This document shows, piece by piece, positions 1-8,500 of a stretch of DNA of 45,625 nucleotides. The translations under genes were made by a program, and so were the position numbers. This DNA comes from Alphaproteobacteria bacterium (GTDB taxonomy: Bacteria; Pseudomonadota; Alphaproteobacteria; Micavibrionales; Micavibrionaceae): positions 1 to 45,625 of the forward strand of contig JAJOJU010000020.1 in NCBI GenBank assembly GCA_021208265.1, read 5' to 3'. Below the pieces are notes generated by a model, which was not told the DNA's origin, searched no databases, and saw only the letters and a list, made by a program, of their open reading frames with translations. The stretch's first letter is position 1. Every line of letters begins with the position of its first letter.

Positions 1-79
1 GACGGATCTTGATACTCTGGTTCAAGAGATGGTTGAGGCTGACCTCAAACTCGTTAAATATGAAATGTCCAATGTTTAG
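1..79 (+). CDS. C-terminal end of an unidentified protein (partial)
   Basis: An open frame enters from the left edge (phase starting at base 2) and stops at TAG 77-79, giving 25 residues that end in VKYEMSNV. The tail is too short to assign a family. Its stop overlaps an AGGAAG ribosome-binding site (78-83) for the next gene, which starts at 88, so the two are probably co-transcribed. It may belong to a glycan or methyltransferase operon, but only from that adjacency. Confidence 0.45.
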   Translation, partial: TDLDTLVQEMVEADLKLVKYEMSNV

Positions 80-87
80 GAAGATAT

Positions 88-813
88 ATGCAACCGCAAA
101 TAAATGAGGATCTGGAAAAGCAGCTTTTGGCAAGTGAAGCCACGCTGAAGCATATCAAAGAATTTCTGGATCCTGAAAAAATTGCTGTTGATGTGGGCGG
201 TTACGTGGGCACGTATTCCACGTTTTTTGCTATGCATTCCCAAAAAGTTTATGTCTTTGAACCCGTTCAACAGCTGGCGCAGCAGATTAAGAACAAGTTG
301 CGTGACAAGGTTGAGGTACAGGCTTGCGCTTTGAGCGATGTCAGCGGAGAAGTGTTGAAATTCTATGTGCCGCAATCCATGGGCAAATATGTGCTTTCCC
401 GTTGCTCACTCAATGCAACGGCGAACCCGGGTTTGGAGCAGGTTGAGGTACAGGTGCCTGTTAAAAGGCTGGATGATTATAATCTGGAGAATGTTTCGAT
501 CCTGAAGATTGATGTGGAGGGCGCCGAATGGGGTGTTCTCAAGGGTGCTTTAGAGACAATCAAGAAGAGCCATCCGGCTTTAGTCGTTGAAATCGAAGAG
601 CGCCAGCATCCGGGCCAGTCTATGGATATTGTTAACTGGGTGCGCGATTTGGGCTATGAGGCTTTCATTGTGCATGATGTGGAAGACCGCCTTATGCCTG
701 TTGAGGACCTGGATTTTAAGGTCCATCAGGACCCTAAAAATCTGAAAGATCCCTTCGGCCCTATGAAGGGTATTTATCTCAATAATTTCGTATTCAAGCC
801 AATCAAAAAATAA
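88..813 (+). CDS. FkbM family SAM-dependent methyltransferase
   Basis: The 241-residue product has a class I methyltransferase fold. SAM-binding motif I is VDVGGYVGTYS at residues 34-44, an acidic strand-2 end lies in VFEP near residue 58, and the FkbM signature ILKIDVEGAE is near residue 140. FkbM enzymes O-methylate sugars or secondary metabolites in the cytoplasm; the acceptor here is unknown. AGGAAG lies 4 bases before the ATG. Polysaccharide or flagellin-glycan methylation is plausible because flagellar genes follow, but they are convergent and behind a terminator, so this is weak inference. Confidence 0.85.
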   Translation: MQPQINEDLEKQLLASEATLKHIKEFLDPEKIAVDVGGYVGTYSTFFAMHSQKVYVFEPVQQLAQQIKNKLRDKVEVQACALSDVSGEVLKFYVPQSMGKYVLSRCSLNATANPGLEQVEVQVPVKRLDDYNLENVSILKIDVEGAEWGVLKGALETIKKSHPALVVEIEERQHPGQSMDIVNWVRDLGYEAFIVHDVEDRLMPVEDLDFKVHQDPKNLKDPFGPMKGIYLNNFVFKPIKK

Positions 814-839
814 TCATATATAAAAAAACACGAATAAAT

Positions 840-878
840 AAGAGCCGTGAAAGACGTCCTGTCCTTCACGGCTCTTTT
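840..878 (+). terminator. Rho-independent terminator after the FkbM gene
   Basis: An 11-bp perfect stem (AGAGCCGTGAA at 841-851 with TTCACGGCTCT at 865-875) is followed by a short T run. The A-rich flank upstream gives a T-rich tail on the opposite strand, so it may also stop transcription arriving from flgE. Confidence 0.8.
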
Positions 879-944
879 GGGTTTGGGGGGTCCACGAGGA
901 TATCACCCCTTAAAAGGGTACTAGGCTCTGGGGGTTAGGGATAT

Positions 945-968
945 ATAGCGAGAGGGTAGGCTCGCTAT
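945..968. terminator. Hairpin downstream of flgE (possible terminator or mRNA end)
   Basis: ATAGCGAG (945-952) and CTCGCTAT (961-968) form an 8-bp perfect inverted repeat with an 8-base loop, about 30 bases past the flgE stop. There is no clear T tail on the minus strand, so it could instead protect a transcript 3' end. A second small CCCTT/AAGGG hairpin lies at 907-918. Confidence 0.35.
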
Positions 969-997
969 GCCCAGAACCCAGCACCCCTTAACTCTTA

Positions 998-2803
998 TTA
1001 CCTCAGTCTCAGAAGCTCCTCTGTCATCTGGTCAACCGTGCTGATGATCTTGGATCCGGCAGAGAAAGCCCGCTGGGATACGATCAGCTTGGCAAATTCA
1101 TCCGCCAGGTCGACGTTGGAGTTTTCCAGTGTCGAGGGTTCCACGAAACCCGCACCGCCGGTACCGGCTTCACGCAAGTTTTCTTCGCCTGATTCTTCGG
1201 TTTCGGTGTAGGCCGTACCGGATACTTCCTGCAGGCCGTTCTGGTTGGCGAATGTTACCAAGGGAAGTTTATACAGGCGGGATGATGCACCGTTCGAGAA
1301 ACGGGCGATCACGAAGCCTTCACGGTCAAGTTCGATCCCGGTTCTAAGACCCAGCTCGGCACCGTTCTGGTCAGAGAACAGCACGGTATAGTCTGAGTTG
1401 AACTGCGAGAAGCGGGACACATCGATGCTGATCGTCTGCAGGGATGAGCCGTTACCCCAGTCAACGCCGCCTGTGGAGCCGCCGAGTTCGATATCGACAT
1501 TCCCTTCCGCATCTTCCAGAGCGTTGATCGTACCGTCGGAATTAAAGTTGACGATACCGCGGGTCAGCTCGTTATTCAGCGGATCGCGGATCACAATCTG
1601 CCACCAGCCGCGGGCGTTGTAATTGGCATCGCCGTAATAGTTCTGGAAGGCGGGGAATTCTTCACCGCTATAGGACGGGTTATCCGCCGGGCCGCCGTTG
1701 GAGTAGGTCGTGCTGTCGAGGTCGTCGGACACGACTGTTAAAGTGTTGGGTGTCGCTACGTTGGCGTCTTCATCGGAAACGGCAAAACCCAGATCGGCAA
1801 GAGCTGTTTGTCCCACACCGCCCTCCGATATAATGAGAGTATTGGCGGCGCCGGACCGGAATTCGGTGCGCTGGATCACCAGCTCACCGGCATTGCCGAT
1901 AAAGGCCTCCACTTCATCAGCAGGGACTGCGGCGGCAAAGTCGGTGTTGATAGCGCTGATCAGTTCGCCGATGGTTTGGATAGCGCCTGCAGGGGCTACG
2001 CCTACGCCATCCCACACTTCATAGGTGAAGGGACCTGCGTTTTCGCTTTCCACCGTGAACTGATGTCCGTTGGTCAGGGCCAGATCACCCACCAGCGTAT
2101 CTGTAGCTGAGAAGTTGGTGGTGCCTGAGGCGGCTGTTGCCATCGGCCCATAGGTTTTGATGTATTCAAACGTGATGGGCTGGGCGCTCCCCAATGAATC
2201 GTACACCGTCAGACCCCGCTGGAAGTCAACTGTGCCCGTAAGCGCGCCTGTCAGGGTTTGGTCAAGTTCGGATGCATCAAGGTTGATGGCCAGCTCGGCT
2301 GTCGTGGTCGGGCGTGTCAAACCGCCGAGGAAGGCAACGTCCACCGGTACCAGAGATGTCAAATCCCCCTGGTTGGCAGGCAGGTCGCCGTTCACATCGA
2401 TGGGCCAACCATAGAGATAGAAGCCCGCGGAGTTTCTCAAGAAACCTTGCGCATCTTCCGAGAACTGACCGTTCCGTGTGTAGAGGAATTCCGTCAGCGC
2501 CGAGTCATCGCCGTCACGTTTTACGGCGAAGAAACCGTTACCGGAAATCGCGGCATCCGTTGAGGATGAGGATTGTGAGATCGAGCCCTGCTGGTCAACG
2601 CGCTGGATACGGTTGGCAACAACGGTACCGGGTGAGTAGCGGGAAGAGCGGCCTTCTGTCGTCACCAGCGAGTTAAAGCTGGCTTCCGAGCGTTTAAAGC
2701 CGGTGGTGTTGACGTTGGCGATGTTGTTGGAAATCATCGCTGTGGCCTGGGACTGTGCTCCCAGAGCCGACACGCCTGTAAACAAAGATCCGAAAAGTCC
2801 CAT
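998..2803 (-). CDS. flgE: Flagellar hook protein FlgE
   Basis: The 601-residue product polymerises into the flagellar hook outside the cell. The N-terminal rod/hook signature includes ISNNIANVNTTGFKRSEASF (about residues 25-44), and the C-terminal family signature includes SNVDLADEFAKLIVSQRAFS. The long middle region accounts for its length, above the roughly 400 residues of enteric FlgE. There is no signal peptide, as expected for export through the flagellar type III system. AAGGAGA precedes the start codon. It is the last gene of the flgI-flgJ-chaperone-fliK-flgD-flgE run. Confidence 0.97.
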   Translation of the reverse strand: MGLFGSLFTGVSALGAQSQATAMISNNIANVNTTGFKRSEASFNSLVTTEGRSSRYSPGTVVANRIQRVDQQGSISQSSSSTDAAISGNGFFAVKRDGDDSALTEFLYTRNGQFSEDAQGFLRNSAGFYLYGWPIDVNGDLPANQGDLTSLVPVDVAFLGGLTRPTTTAELAINLDASELDQTLTGALTGTVDFQRGLTVYDSLGSAQPITFEYIKTYGPMATAASGTTNFSATDTLVGDLALTNGHQFTVESENAGPFTYEVWDGVGVAPAGAIQTIGELISAINTDFAAAVPADEVEAFIGNAGELVIQRTEFRSGAANTLIISEGGVGQTALADLGFAVSDEDANVATPNTLTVVSDDLDSTTYSNGGPADNPSYSGEEFPAFQNYYGDANYNARGWWQIVIRDPLNNELTRGIVNFNSDGTINALEDAEGNVDIELGGSTGGVDWGNGSSLQTISIDVSRFSQFNSDYTVLFSDQNGAELGLRTGIELDREGFVIARFSNGASSRLYKLPLVTFANQNGLQEVSGTAYTETEESGEENLREAGTGGAGFVEPSTLENSNVDLADEFAKLIVSQRAFSAGSKIISTVDQMTEELLRLR

Positions 2804-2885
2804 GGTTAGTCTCCTTTGTTAATGAACTGTTTTGTTGGTTGTGTGGCGGTTAAAGGTTCTTGGTTGAATTGAAATTGTATGGTCA

Positions 2886-4016
2886 TCAGCTGGCCTCCTC
2901 CGGCGGGGCAGGTTCAATGGTTTTGACCTGCTTGATCTTGTTAAGAGGAACGCTGGTATCGTTGACTTCAATGGCGACCGAACTGCCGGACGACAGAACG
3001 CTCTGGCCGATACCAACGAAAGATGCGCTGGCATCGATTTTTTCGCCATCAAGATCGGACACATTAAGCTTCACGATGTACTGTCCGGCGGCGGCTTTGC
3101 TGCCGTCCGTTTCATAGCCGTTCCAGATAAAGCCGCGTGTGCCGCTGTTATCCGCGATGTCTTTATCTTCGAAAATGACTTGCCCTTGTTTGTTCAGAAT
3201 TTGGAATGTGCCCTGATTGGCGCCGTCAGCGATATCAAGGGTCATCTGAACGGGAGTTGCGCCGTCATATTTGAACTGTTCGCTGCTATAGGTGATTTCC
3301 TTGCCGATATAGTTAAGGCCGTTGGTCAGCGCTGTTCCGTTTTTGCTGTTCGCGTCATCGTTGACGTTAATGATACTGCCGATATTTACGGCGCGCTTGC
3401 CAACGATCAGGTAAATCTGACCGCCCTGACTTTCGACACCGCCAACCTTGCCGGAAACAACAACTGTGCTTTCAACGCCTGTGCCGTTGGAGCTTAAGGC
3501 ATCGATCTTGACGTCATAGGTTCCGGCAGGGGCTTTCAGGCCGTTGGTCATGGTGCCGTCCCAGAAGAATTCGTTCGAGCCGGGGCTGGTTGTACCAGTT
3601 GTCTGATAAACCAGATCACCCGCTTCGTTGTAGATACTGATCTTGGAGCTGGCAGCTTCACCGTCAAAGGCATAGGCAATGCGGTTGGTACTGGAGCCGT
3701 CATAGGCGAATTCATTGCTGATATAGTTGATATTGAGGCCCACATAGCCGAGCGCCGTGCTGAATGCGCCCGAAAGCTCAAGCGCCACCAGATCGTCAAG
3801 TTTCTGGTTGGTATTGATTTGCTGTTCCACACCGGCGAAGGCCACAAGCTGGTTAGTAAATTCGGTCGTATCCATCGGCGAGAGCGGATCCTGATTTTGC
3901 AGCTGTGTCGTCAGCAGAACCAGAAAGTCGTCAAAATCCTCCGCCAGCCGCACCGTGCTGGTGTTGGTTTGCTGCGCGCCTGCGGCGGCGCTCTGGAATG
4001 TTACGTCGGATACCAT
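2886..4016 (-). CDS. flgD: Hook-capping scaffold FlgD with duplicated C-terminal domain
   Basis: FlgD caps the growing hook. The N-terminal signature is DFLVLLTTQLQNQDPLSPMD (residues 30-49), followed by EFTNQLVAFAGVEQ. The protein has 376 residues where about 220-240 are usual. The excess is explained by two copies of the tudor/Ig-like unit, at about 88-219 and 229-364. Each has YxG near its start, an FxW(D/N)G motif (150-154 and 296-300) and an APAGTYDVK / AAAGQYIVK strand. It lies between fliK and flgE. No strong Shine-Dalgarno sequence is seen before the ATG. Confidence 0.94.
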   Translation of the reverse strand: MVSDVTFQSAAAGAQQTNTSTVRLAEDFDDFLVLLTTQLQNQDPLSPMDTTEFTNQLVAFAGVEQQINTNQKLDDLVALELSGAFSTALGYVGLNINYISNEFAYDGSSTNRIAYAFDGEAASSKISIYNEAGDLVYQTTGTTSPGSNEFFWDGTMTNGLKAPAGTYDVKIDALSSNGTGVESTVVVSGKVGGVESQGGQIYLIVGKRAVNIGSIINVNDDANSKNGTALTNGLNYIGKEITYSSEQFKYDGATPVQMTLDIADGANQGTFQILNKQGQVIFEDKDIADNSGTRGFIWNGYETDGSKAAAGQYIVKLNVSDLDGEKIDASASFVGIGQSVLSSGSSVAIEVNDTSVPLNKIKQVKTIEPAPPEEAS

Positions 4017-4057
4017 CGTTTTATACTTTCGTTTCCGTTCCTAAAATCCTGTTTTCC

Positions 4058-5770
4058 TTAGGCCATGATGTTGTAGCGCATATGGCCGGTTTCATTGTCC
4101 ACGGCCCAATTCACCGTGGTTTGGACAATCATTTCATCATCAGCGTCACTGCCTGAATTGCCGTTGTTGCCGTGCTGCCCGTTATTCTGTCCGTCCTCAC
4201 GTCCGAAGCTGTGACCTTCTTTTGCGAGTTCGAAGGAAAGCCCGCCTTCGCTGCTATCCAGTCCAGCATCATGCAAGGCGCGTTCCAAAACACCGGAATC
4301 GCGTTGCAGCATCGCGTGGGTTTCCGGTTTTTCCACAGTTAAAACGGCTTTGATTTTGCTGTTTTTCTCAAAGCTCATCTTGATTTCCACGCGGCCCAGC
4401 TCCGGCGGGTCGAGGTGAAGAGTCACCGTGCGCGTTTCGCCAGCTGTTCCTGCTTTTTGCAGAGAGGCTGCGACCATTTGCGTACCGGGATGGGCAAAGA
4501 TTGCCTGCGGGGCGTGCGTTAACAAGGCAGAAGATGCCCCTTGCGTTACGGCTGAAAAGCTGGAGAGCGACAGGCCGTATTCAGCACCGCTAACAGGTGA
4601 TGCCGAGGAATAAAGCCCGGATGTAAAATCGCTGCTGTAAAGGAAGGGCAGGGAAGCTTTAAGTGTACTGAGATTAGGCGTGGCCCCGGCCTGATTTTGT
4701 GGTTTGGCGGCGGCTATTTCTATGCCGTTTTCTTTGCCCTTTGTGCCATCCGTTTTGATGCTGCCTTCGATATTCATGGCTTCATCGGTGCCTTCGCTGC
4801 CGAGATGCTGGAATACCCCCCATTTCGCTGTTTGGGCGGCCTGCGTTTGTGCCTGCGGTTGGCTTGCCGGTTGTTGATTATTGTTATTTGCTGCCGCTGT
4901 TATTTGCGGTTGCTGCGGCGTTTGATCGGTATCGGTATTCGCATCGGTATCTTCACTGCCACCCACCATCAGGTCATTCAGTTTGGAGGCAAGCTCATCA
5001 CTCGGCTCCGCCCCTTCTGGGATGTCAATCGCGGGTTTGGCGGGGGTGATTGTGACGGAACCCGCGCCGCGCACGGTGGCATCAGGTTTGGCCTGCGGCG
5101 GCAGGATATTGATCAGTCCCGCAAAAATCCCGGCAAACTCTTCAGCTTCGGTTTTGTCGTTGTCGGGCTTGAGACCGTTCAGAAGATCATCGACCTTTTG
5201 TTGCAGGGATGTAATTTGCTCCGGCGTGATATTCGTGCCGATCAGCGCGGCAGGGTCTTTTTCCACCAGCGTTTCCAGCTTTTGCAAAATGCGCTGAAGG
5301 TTGTTCAGAGCCGGGCGAAAATCAGCCTCGCTCGTGATAATGGCTGATTGAAGCGAGGGGGATGCTGCGCCTTCCGGCATGCCGGGCGGTTCCACCGTCA
5401 GCAGTAATTCATCTTCGATCAGCTGGTTGAGGGCCAGAACATCCTGCGCGGTGGGGTTCTCGATCTTGCTCAGCTCTTCGCGGGTATAGGCGCTGTTGGC
5501 AAGGGCTTCCAGGATGTTCATATTGGTCTGTTCATCCCACAATCCATCGGAAGATGTCAGCTGACTATTGTCGGTTTGCGGCGTTTGCAGGGCATTCAGT
5601 TTCATATCGATCGTTTTTTCAGCTTGCGCTAAAAACAGGTCGAAGAAAGCAAGACCGTCTTGCGTGATCACGCCTCCGGCTACTTTGCCGCCCAGCATGG
5701 CAGATTTACTGCCCGTGCTTGCGGCAGCTTGCCCTGTTATTTGCGTTGCGAAAAAGCTGTCGATTGTCAT
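4058..5770 (-). CDS. fliK: Flagellar hook-length control protein FliK
   Basis: The 570-residue secreted ruler measures hook length and switches export specificity. The FliK C-terminal domain is recognised by TVTLHLDPPELGRVEIKM and the following KAVLTVEKPETHAMLQR segment (about residues 445-480). The middle is low-complexity and rich in Gln, Ala and Asn, typical of the ruler region. The tail is Gly/Asn/His-rich (QNNGQHGNNGN). It begins 12 bases after the stop of the upstream FlgN-like gene, so it is in the same operon. Confidence 0.93.
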   Translation of the reverse strand: MTIDSFFATQITGQAAASTGSKSAMLGGKVAGGVITQDGLAFFDLFLAQAEKTIDMKLNALQTPQTDNSQLTSSDGLWDEQTNMNILEALANSAYTREELSKIENPTAQDVLALNQLIEDELLLTVEPPGMPEGAASPSLQSAIITSEADFRPALNNLQRILQKLETLVEKDPAALIGTNITPEQITSLQQKVDDLLNGLKPDNDKTEAEEFAGIFAGLINILPPQAKPDATVRGAGSVTITPAKPAIDIPEGAEPSDELASKLNDLMVGGSEDTDANTDTDQTPQQPQITAAANNNNQQPASQPQAQTQAAQTAKWGVFQHLGSEGTDEAMNIEGSIKTDGTKGKENGIEIAAAKPQNQAGATPNLSTLKASLPFLYSSDFTSGLYSSASPVSGAEYGLSLSSFSAVTQGASSALLTHAPQAIFAHPGTQMVAASLQKAGTAGETRTVTLHLDPPELGRVEIKMSFEKNSKIKAVLTVEKPETHAMLQRDSGVLERALHDAGLDSSEGGLSFELAKEGHSFGREDGQNNGQHGNNGNSGSDADDEMIVQTTVNWAVDNETGHMRYNIMA

Positions 5771-5782
5771 CTTAGGTGGCCC

Positions 5783-6274
5783 TTATGCGGTTTCGATCAT
5801 GCCTGTGGAGACCATTTTGCGATCGTCATGTGTGACTTTTCCGGTTTCGCCGTAGCTGTGTGTCCGGTATTTGTTAGCTTCTGTCATAGCGGCGCTACGG
5901 ATTTTTTCACCTAGACGCCCCATGGTTTTATTCATGCGGTCAAGCCCTTCCAGATTGCGTTCGAACAGGGCGGAGAAATCTTTCTGGATATCGCGCAGCA
6001 TGGTTTTGAGGGCAGGGCTTGCTGTTTTCAGGTCATCCTTACGGGCCATCAGCTGTTCGATACCGTCCTGATAATTCTGGGCGACTGTAAACTTTTCTTC
6101 CTGCATCGCCATGAAGGCTGTGCCATCGGCATTTTCCAGCGCGGCTGTTTCGCGGTCATAAACATCCTTCAGGTGACGAATGGTCAGGACCATTTGTTCC
6201 AGCGCCTTGTCCGGGTCGGCGGGCAGGGTGAAAGAGGGTATTTGCTGTTCGGTTATGTGCGTATCTGTTGTCAT
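5783..6274 (-). CDS. FlgN-like flagellar chaperone (copy 2)
   Basis: This 163-residue, mainly helical protein has a FlgN-type helical core; the segment AFMAMQEEKFTVAQNYQDG corresponds to the family's hairpin. FlgN proteins bind hook-filament junction proteins in the cytoplasm. It sits immediately upstream of fliK and 6 bases after the other FlgN-like gene, to which it is similar in layout (FAIMQDEK versus FMAMQEEK). The assignment is by weak similarity and context. The leader AGGGTAGAACACC before its ATG resembles that of flgH. Confidence 0.6.
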   Translation of the reverse strand: MTTDTHITEQQIPSFTLPADPDKALEQMVLTIRHLKDVYDRETAALENADGTAFMAMQEEKFTVAQNYQDGIEQLMARKDDLKTASPALKTMLRDIQKDFSALFERNLEGLDRMNKTMGRLGEKIRSAAMTEANKYRTHSYGETGKVTHDDRKMVSTGMIETA

Positions 6275-6280
6275 GGTGTT

Positions 6281-6704
6281 CTACCCTTGAAATTCTACGG
6301 GGGCTTTCTGGGAGAGTTCCTGCGCGGTAAACAGCGTGGATTTAGTCGCCTGATAGGCATAACCCTGCACGCGTTTTACGGCTTTGTTATTGTCGTGAAA
6401 AACATCGGCCAGTTCCTTTTGCAGCATGTCGAGGCGGTCGAGCAGGGCGCCGTCGATGCCGCGGAAATCTTCCATGCGCTTGCGGAATTCGCGCGACATT
6501 TCAACATAACGTTCCGCCAGCTGGTTTTTTTTCATCCTGCATGATGGCAAAGTTCATCAGGTCGTTTGTCGCCAGCGACTGGGCCTCGCGATGGGCAAGA
6601 TTTACCAGGCGGCGGGTAATTTTGATCAGGTCCTGCATGGCGGCCTCCGGCTTGTCGGAAAGCAGCGGGGCGGCGGTTACGTTGGTCTCTGTGGTCTGGC
6701 TCAT
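6281..6704 (-). CDS. FlgN-like flagellar chaperone (copy 1), frameshifted
   Basis: The N-terminal part (…FAIMQDEK) and C-terminal part (NQLAERYVEMSREFRKRMED…) lie in different frames that meet at a run of eight A (minus strand; T8 at 6525-6532). Seven A would give one continuous protein of about 140 residues. It is helical and FlgN-like, and paralogous in appearance to the next gene. The start codon overlaps the flgJ stop (ATGA), so translation is probably coupled. The extra A is most likely a sequencing error, though polymerase slippage at A8 is possible. Confidence 0.6.
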
Positions 6705-7042
6705 GCTTTTTGCTCCTCTTGCATTTTGATCAGTTCGTTTTTCACTGCATCTGCTATGCCAATTTTTCCTGTGCTGGCAGTCAGCTTGCCGTATTCCTGT
6801 AAAAGCAGGCTGCGGAAGACCTCCTCACCCTTGCCGCCGCCGAACAACCCATCGGTTTTCAATTCTTCAAACATCGGCTTCATCATTTCGGCGATGAAGA
6901 CGGCTTCGAATTCCTGCGAGGCATCGGCAATTTTTTCCAACTGCCGTGAAGCCTTTAGCTTCTTCACGTTATCCGTGCTTTGGCTTTCTGTGGCCTTCAG
7001 TAAAGCGAGAGTGGTGTCGGGGGTGGTGAGTGTGCCGGTCAT
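6701..7042 (-). CDS. flgJ: Rod-binding protein FlgJ, single-domain type
   Basis: The 113-residue product corresponds to the N-terminal rod-capping domain of FlgJ: EFEAVFIAEMMKPMFEEL (about residues 43-60), then GLFGGGKGEEVFRSLLLQEY. The C-terminal glucosaminidase domain of enteric FlgJ is absent, as in most alphaproteobacteria, so another enzyme must open the peptidoglycan for the rod. Start and stop codons overlap those of flgI (TGATG) and the following FlgN-like gene (ATGA), which indicates tight co-translation. Confidence 0.9.
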   Translation of the reverse strand: MTGTLTTPDTTLALLKATESQSTDNVKKLKASRQLEKIADASQEFEAVFIAEMMKPMFEELKTDGLFGGGKGEEVFRSLLLQEYGKLTASTGKIGIADAVKNELIKMQEEQKA

Positions 7043-8307
7043 CAGATCACCTCAATCTCAGCCTGCAGAGCGCCGGAGGCCTTGATGGCTTGCAGGATGG
7101 TTATGATATCGCGCGGCTGCATGCCAAGGCTGTTAAGCCCGGTGACAAGATCTTGCAGTGTCACGCCGGTTTCCAGCGGTGCCAACCGGACATCGCCGCC
7201 TTGGTTAACCGATACATCTGTTCGTGGCACCACCACGGTCTCGCCACCTTCTGCGAACGGATTGGCTTGCGATACCTGCGGGGTTTCCGTGATTTTGATG
7301 GTCAGATTGCTCTGCGCAATCGCCACATCGCTGATCCGGACATCGGCGCCCATGACGATCACGCCGGATGTTTCGCTGATAACAATCTTGGCGGGTTGAT
7401 CAGGTTGCACAGGCAGCTGTTCGATATCGGTAATGAGCTCCACGATGGAGCCCGGATAATTTTGGGGGCGCTTTACTGTGACGCTGGCGGAATTATCGGC
7501 ACTGGCAACATCGCCTGACAGGAAGCCGTTAATGGCAAGCGCAATGCGGCGGGCTGTTGTGAAGTCAGGATTGCGCAGCGCCAGACGCACCTGCTGCAGA
7601 TCAGAAAGCTTGAATTCAATCTCGCGCTCAACAATACCACCGCCCGGAATGCGCCCGGATGTGGGGATGTTTTGCGTGACAGTGGCGGCTTGTCCTTCTG
7701 TGGTGAAGCCGGAGATTAAGACTTCCCCTTGCGCCACAGCATATACGCCGCCATCAGCTGCCATCAGCGGGGTGACTAACAGCGTACCGCCTTGCAGGCT
7801 GGTTGCGGTGCCGAGCGTGGAAACCTTTACATCAATCCGGGAACCCTGATTGGTAAAGGGGGGCAGTGTGGCAGTTACCATCACGGCGGCTACGTTACCG
7901 GTTTTGAGGTTCTGACCGCGCACATTAACGCCGAGGCGCTCTAACATCGCGATCAAAGATTGCTGCGTGAAGGGGGAGTTCTGGATAGAATCTCCCGTGC
8001 CGTTCAAACCAACCACCAGACCGTAACCGATTAACTGGTTGTCGCGAACGCTTTCAATTTCAACAATGTCTTTAATACGTGATGTTTTGGCATGCGCGAT
8101 GGCGGCAAAACACATTGTAAACATTATCGCAATGAGGAAAAAAGTTCCGGTCACCCATTTTGGTCTTTGCGCATAGGTAGGCTTTGGAGAGAAAAAAGCC
8201 ATGTCGGAGGAAGGTGACCGGACTCCTAAAAAACCGTGATAAAACGGGCGGAATTCATAGAGTCCGTTCTTTTTAAATCTGCCGTTTTGTTTCATCGTGC
8301 GTATCAT
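7042..8307 (-). CDS. flgI: Flagellar P-ring protein FlgI
   Basis: FlgI forms the periplasmic P ring around the rod. Family motifs are IKDIVEIESVRDNQLIGYGL (residues 78-97), VVGLNGTGDS and the C-terminal LVTGLNSLGMQPRDIITILQ. The signal peptide is WVTGTFFLIAIMFTMCFAAI with AHA as cleavage site near residue 73, so about 50 residues precede it if translation begins at 8307. That start has an AAGGGTAAAG-type site and lies just below a sigma54 promoter. A start at 8202 (MAFFSPKP) would give a more ordinary signal peptide but has no clear Shine-Dalgarno sequence. Confidence 0.94.
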   Translation of the reverse strand: MIRTMKQNGRFKKNGLYEFRPFYHGFLGVRSPSSDMAFFSPKPTYAQRPKWVTGTFFLIAIMFTMCFAAIAHAKTSRIKDIVEIESVRDNQLIGYGLVVGLNGTGDSIQNSPFTQQSLIAMLERLGVNVRGQNLKTGNVAAVMVTATLPPFTNQGSRIDVKVSTLGTATSLQGGTLLVTPLMAADGGVYAVAQGEVLISGFTTEGQAATVTQNIPTSGRIPGGGIVEREIEFKLSDLQQVRLALRNPDFTTARRIALAINGFLSGDVASADNSASVTVKRPQNYPGSIVELITDIEQLPVQPDQPAKIVISETSGVIVMGADVRISDVAIAQSNLTIKITETPQVSQANPFAEGGETVVVPRTDVSVNQGGDVRLAPLETGVTLQDLVTGLNSLGMQPRDIITILQAIKASGALQAEIEVI

Positions 8308-8356
8308 CGCTTTACCCTTTTTTGTAGGGGCGCAAAGGCCCTTGCGTGATACACCT

Positions 8357-8372
8357 TGCGAAATTCATGCCA
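8357..8372 (-). promoter_or_regulatory. Sigma54 promoter for the flgI-flgE operon
   Basis: On the minus strand this reads TGGCATGAATTTCGCA, with GG and GC separated by exactly 10 bases, the -24/-12 arrangement of RpoN promoters. It lies about 50 bases upstream of the flgI start at 8307. It resembles the flgF and flgB sites elsewhere in the window, which is what FlbD/FliX-type class II flagellar control would predict. Confidence 0.6.
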
Positions 8373-8457
8373 GAATTTGGAAGGTGTTTATGTGGAAACC
8401 GGGCATTGAGGGCCGCTGACCCGGCAAATCTTTCCTCTCTGCCTTGGCGGTAGAACG

Positions 8458-8466
8458 TGCTATAAT
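8458..8466 (+). promoter_or_regulatory. Extended -10 promoter for fliX
   Basis: TGCTATAAT is a consensus extended -10 element, about 35 bases upstream of the likely fliX start at 8501. No good -35 box is visible, which fits an extended -10 promoter. The identical nonamer precedes fliM. Confidence 0.5.
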
Positions 8467-8500
8467 GAAAAGAAAAGTCACATATAAACCGGAATCACTC

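Noticed and set aside
1129-2676. Several long open frames on the plus strand opposite flgE
   Set aside because: They are antisense to a clearly conserved flgE, lack ribosome-binding sites, and encode Arg/Ser-rich sequence typical of shadow frames.
4697-5347. 216-codon plus-strand frame opposite fliK
   Set aside because: It mirrors the low-complexity ruler region of fliK; its Cys/Leu/Arg-rich product looks like an antisense artefact.
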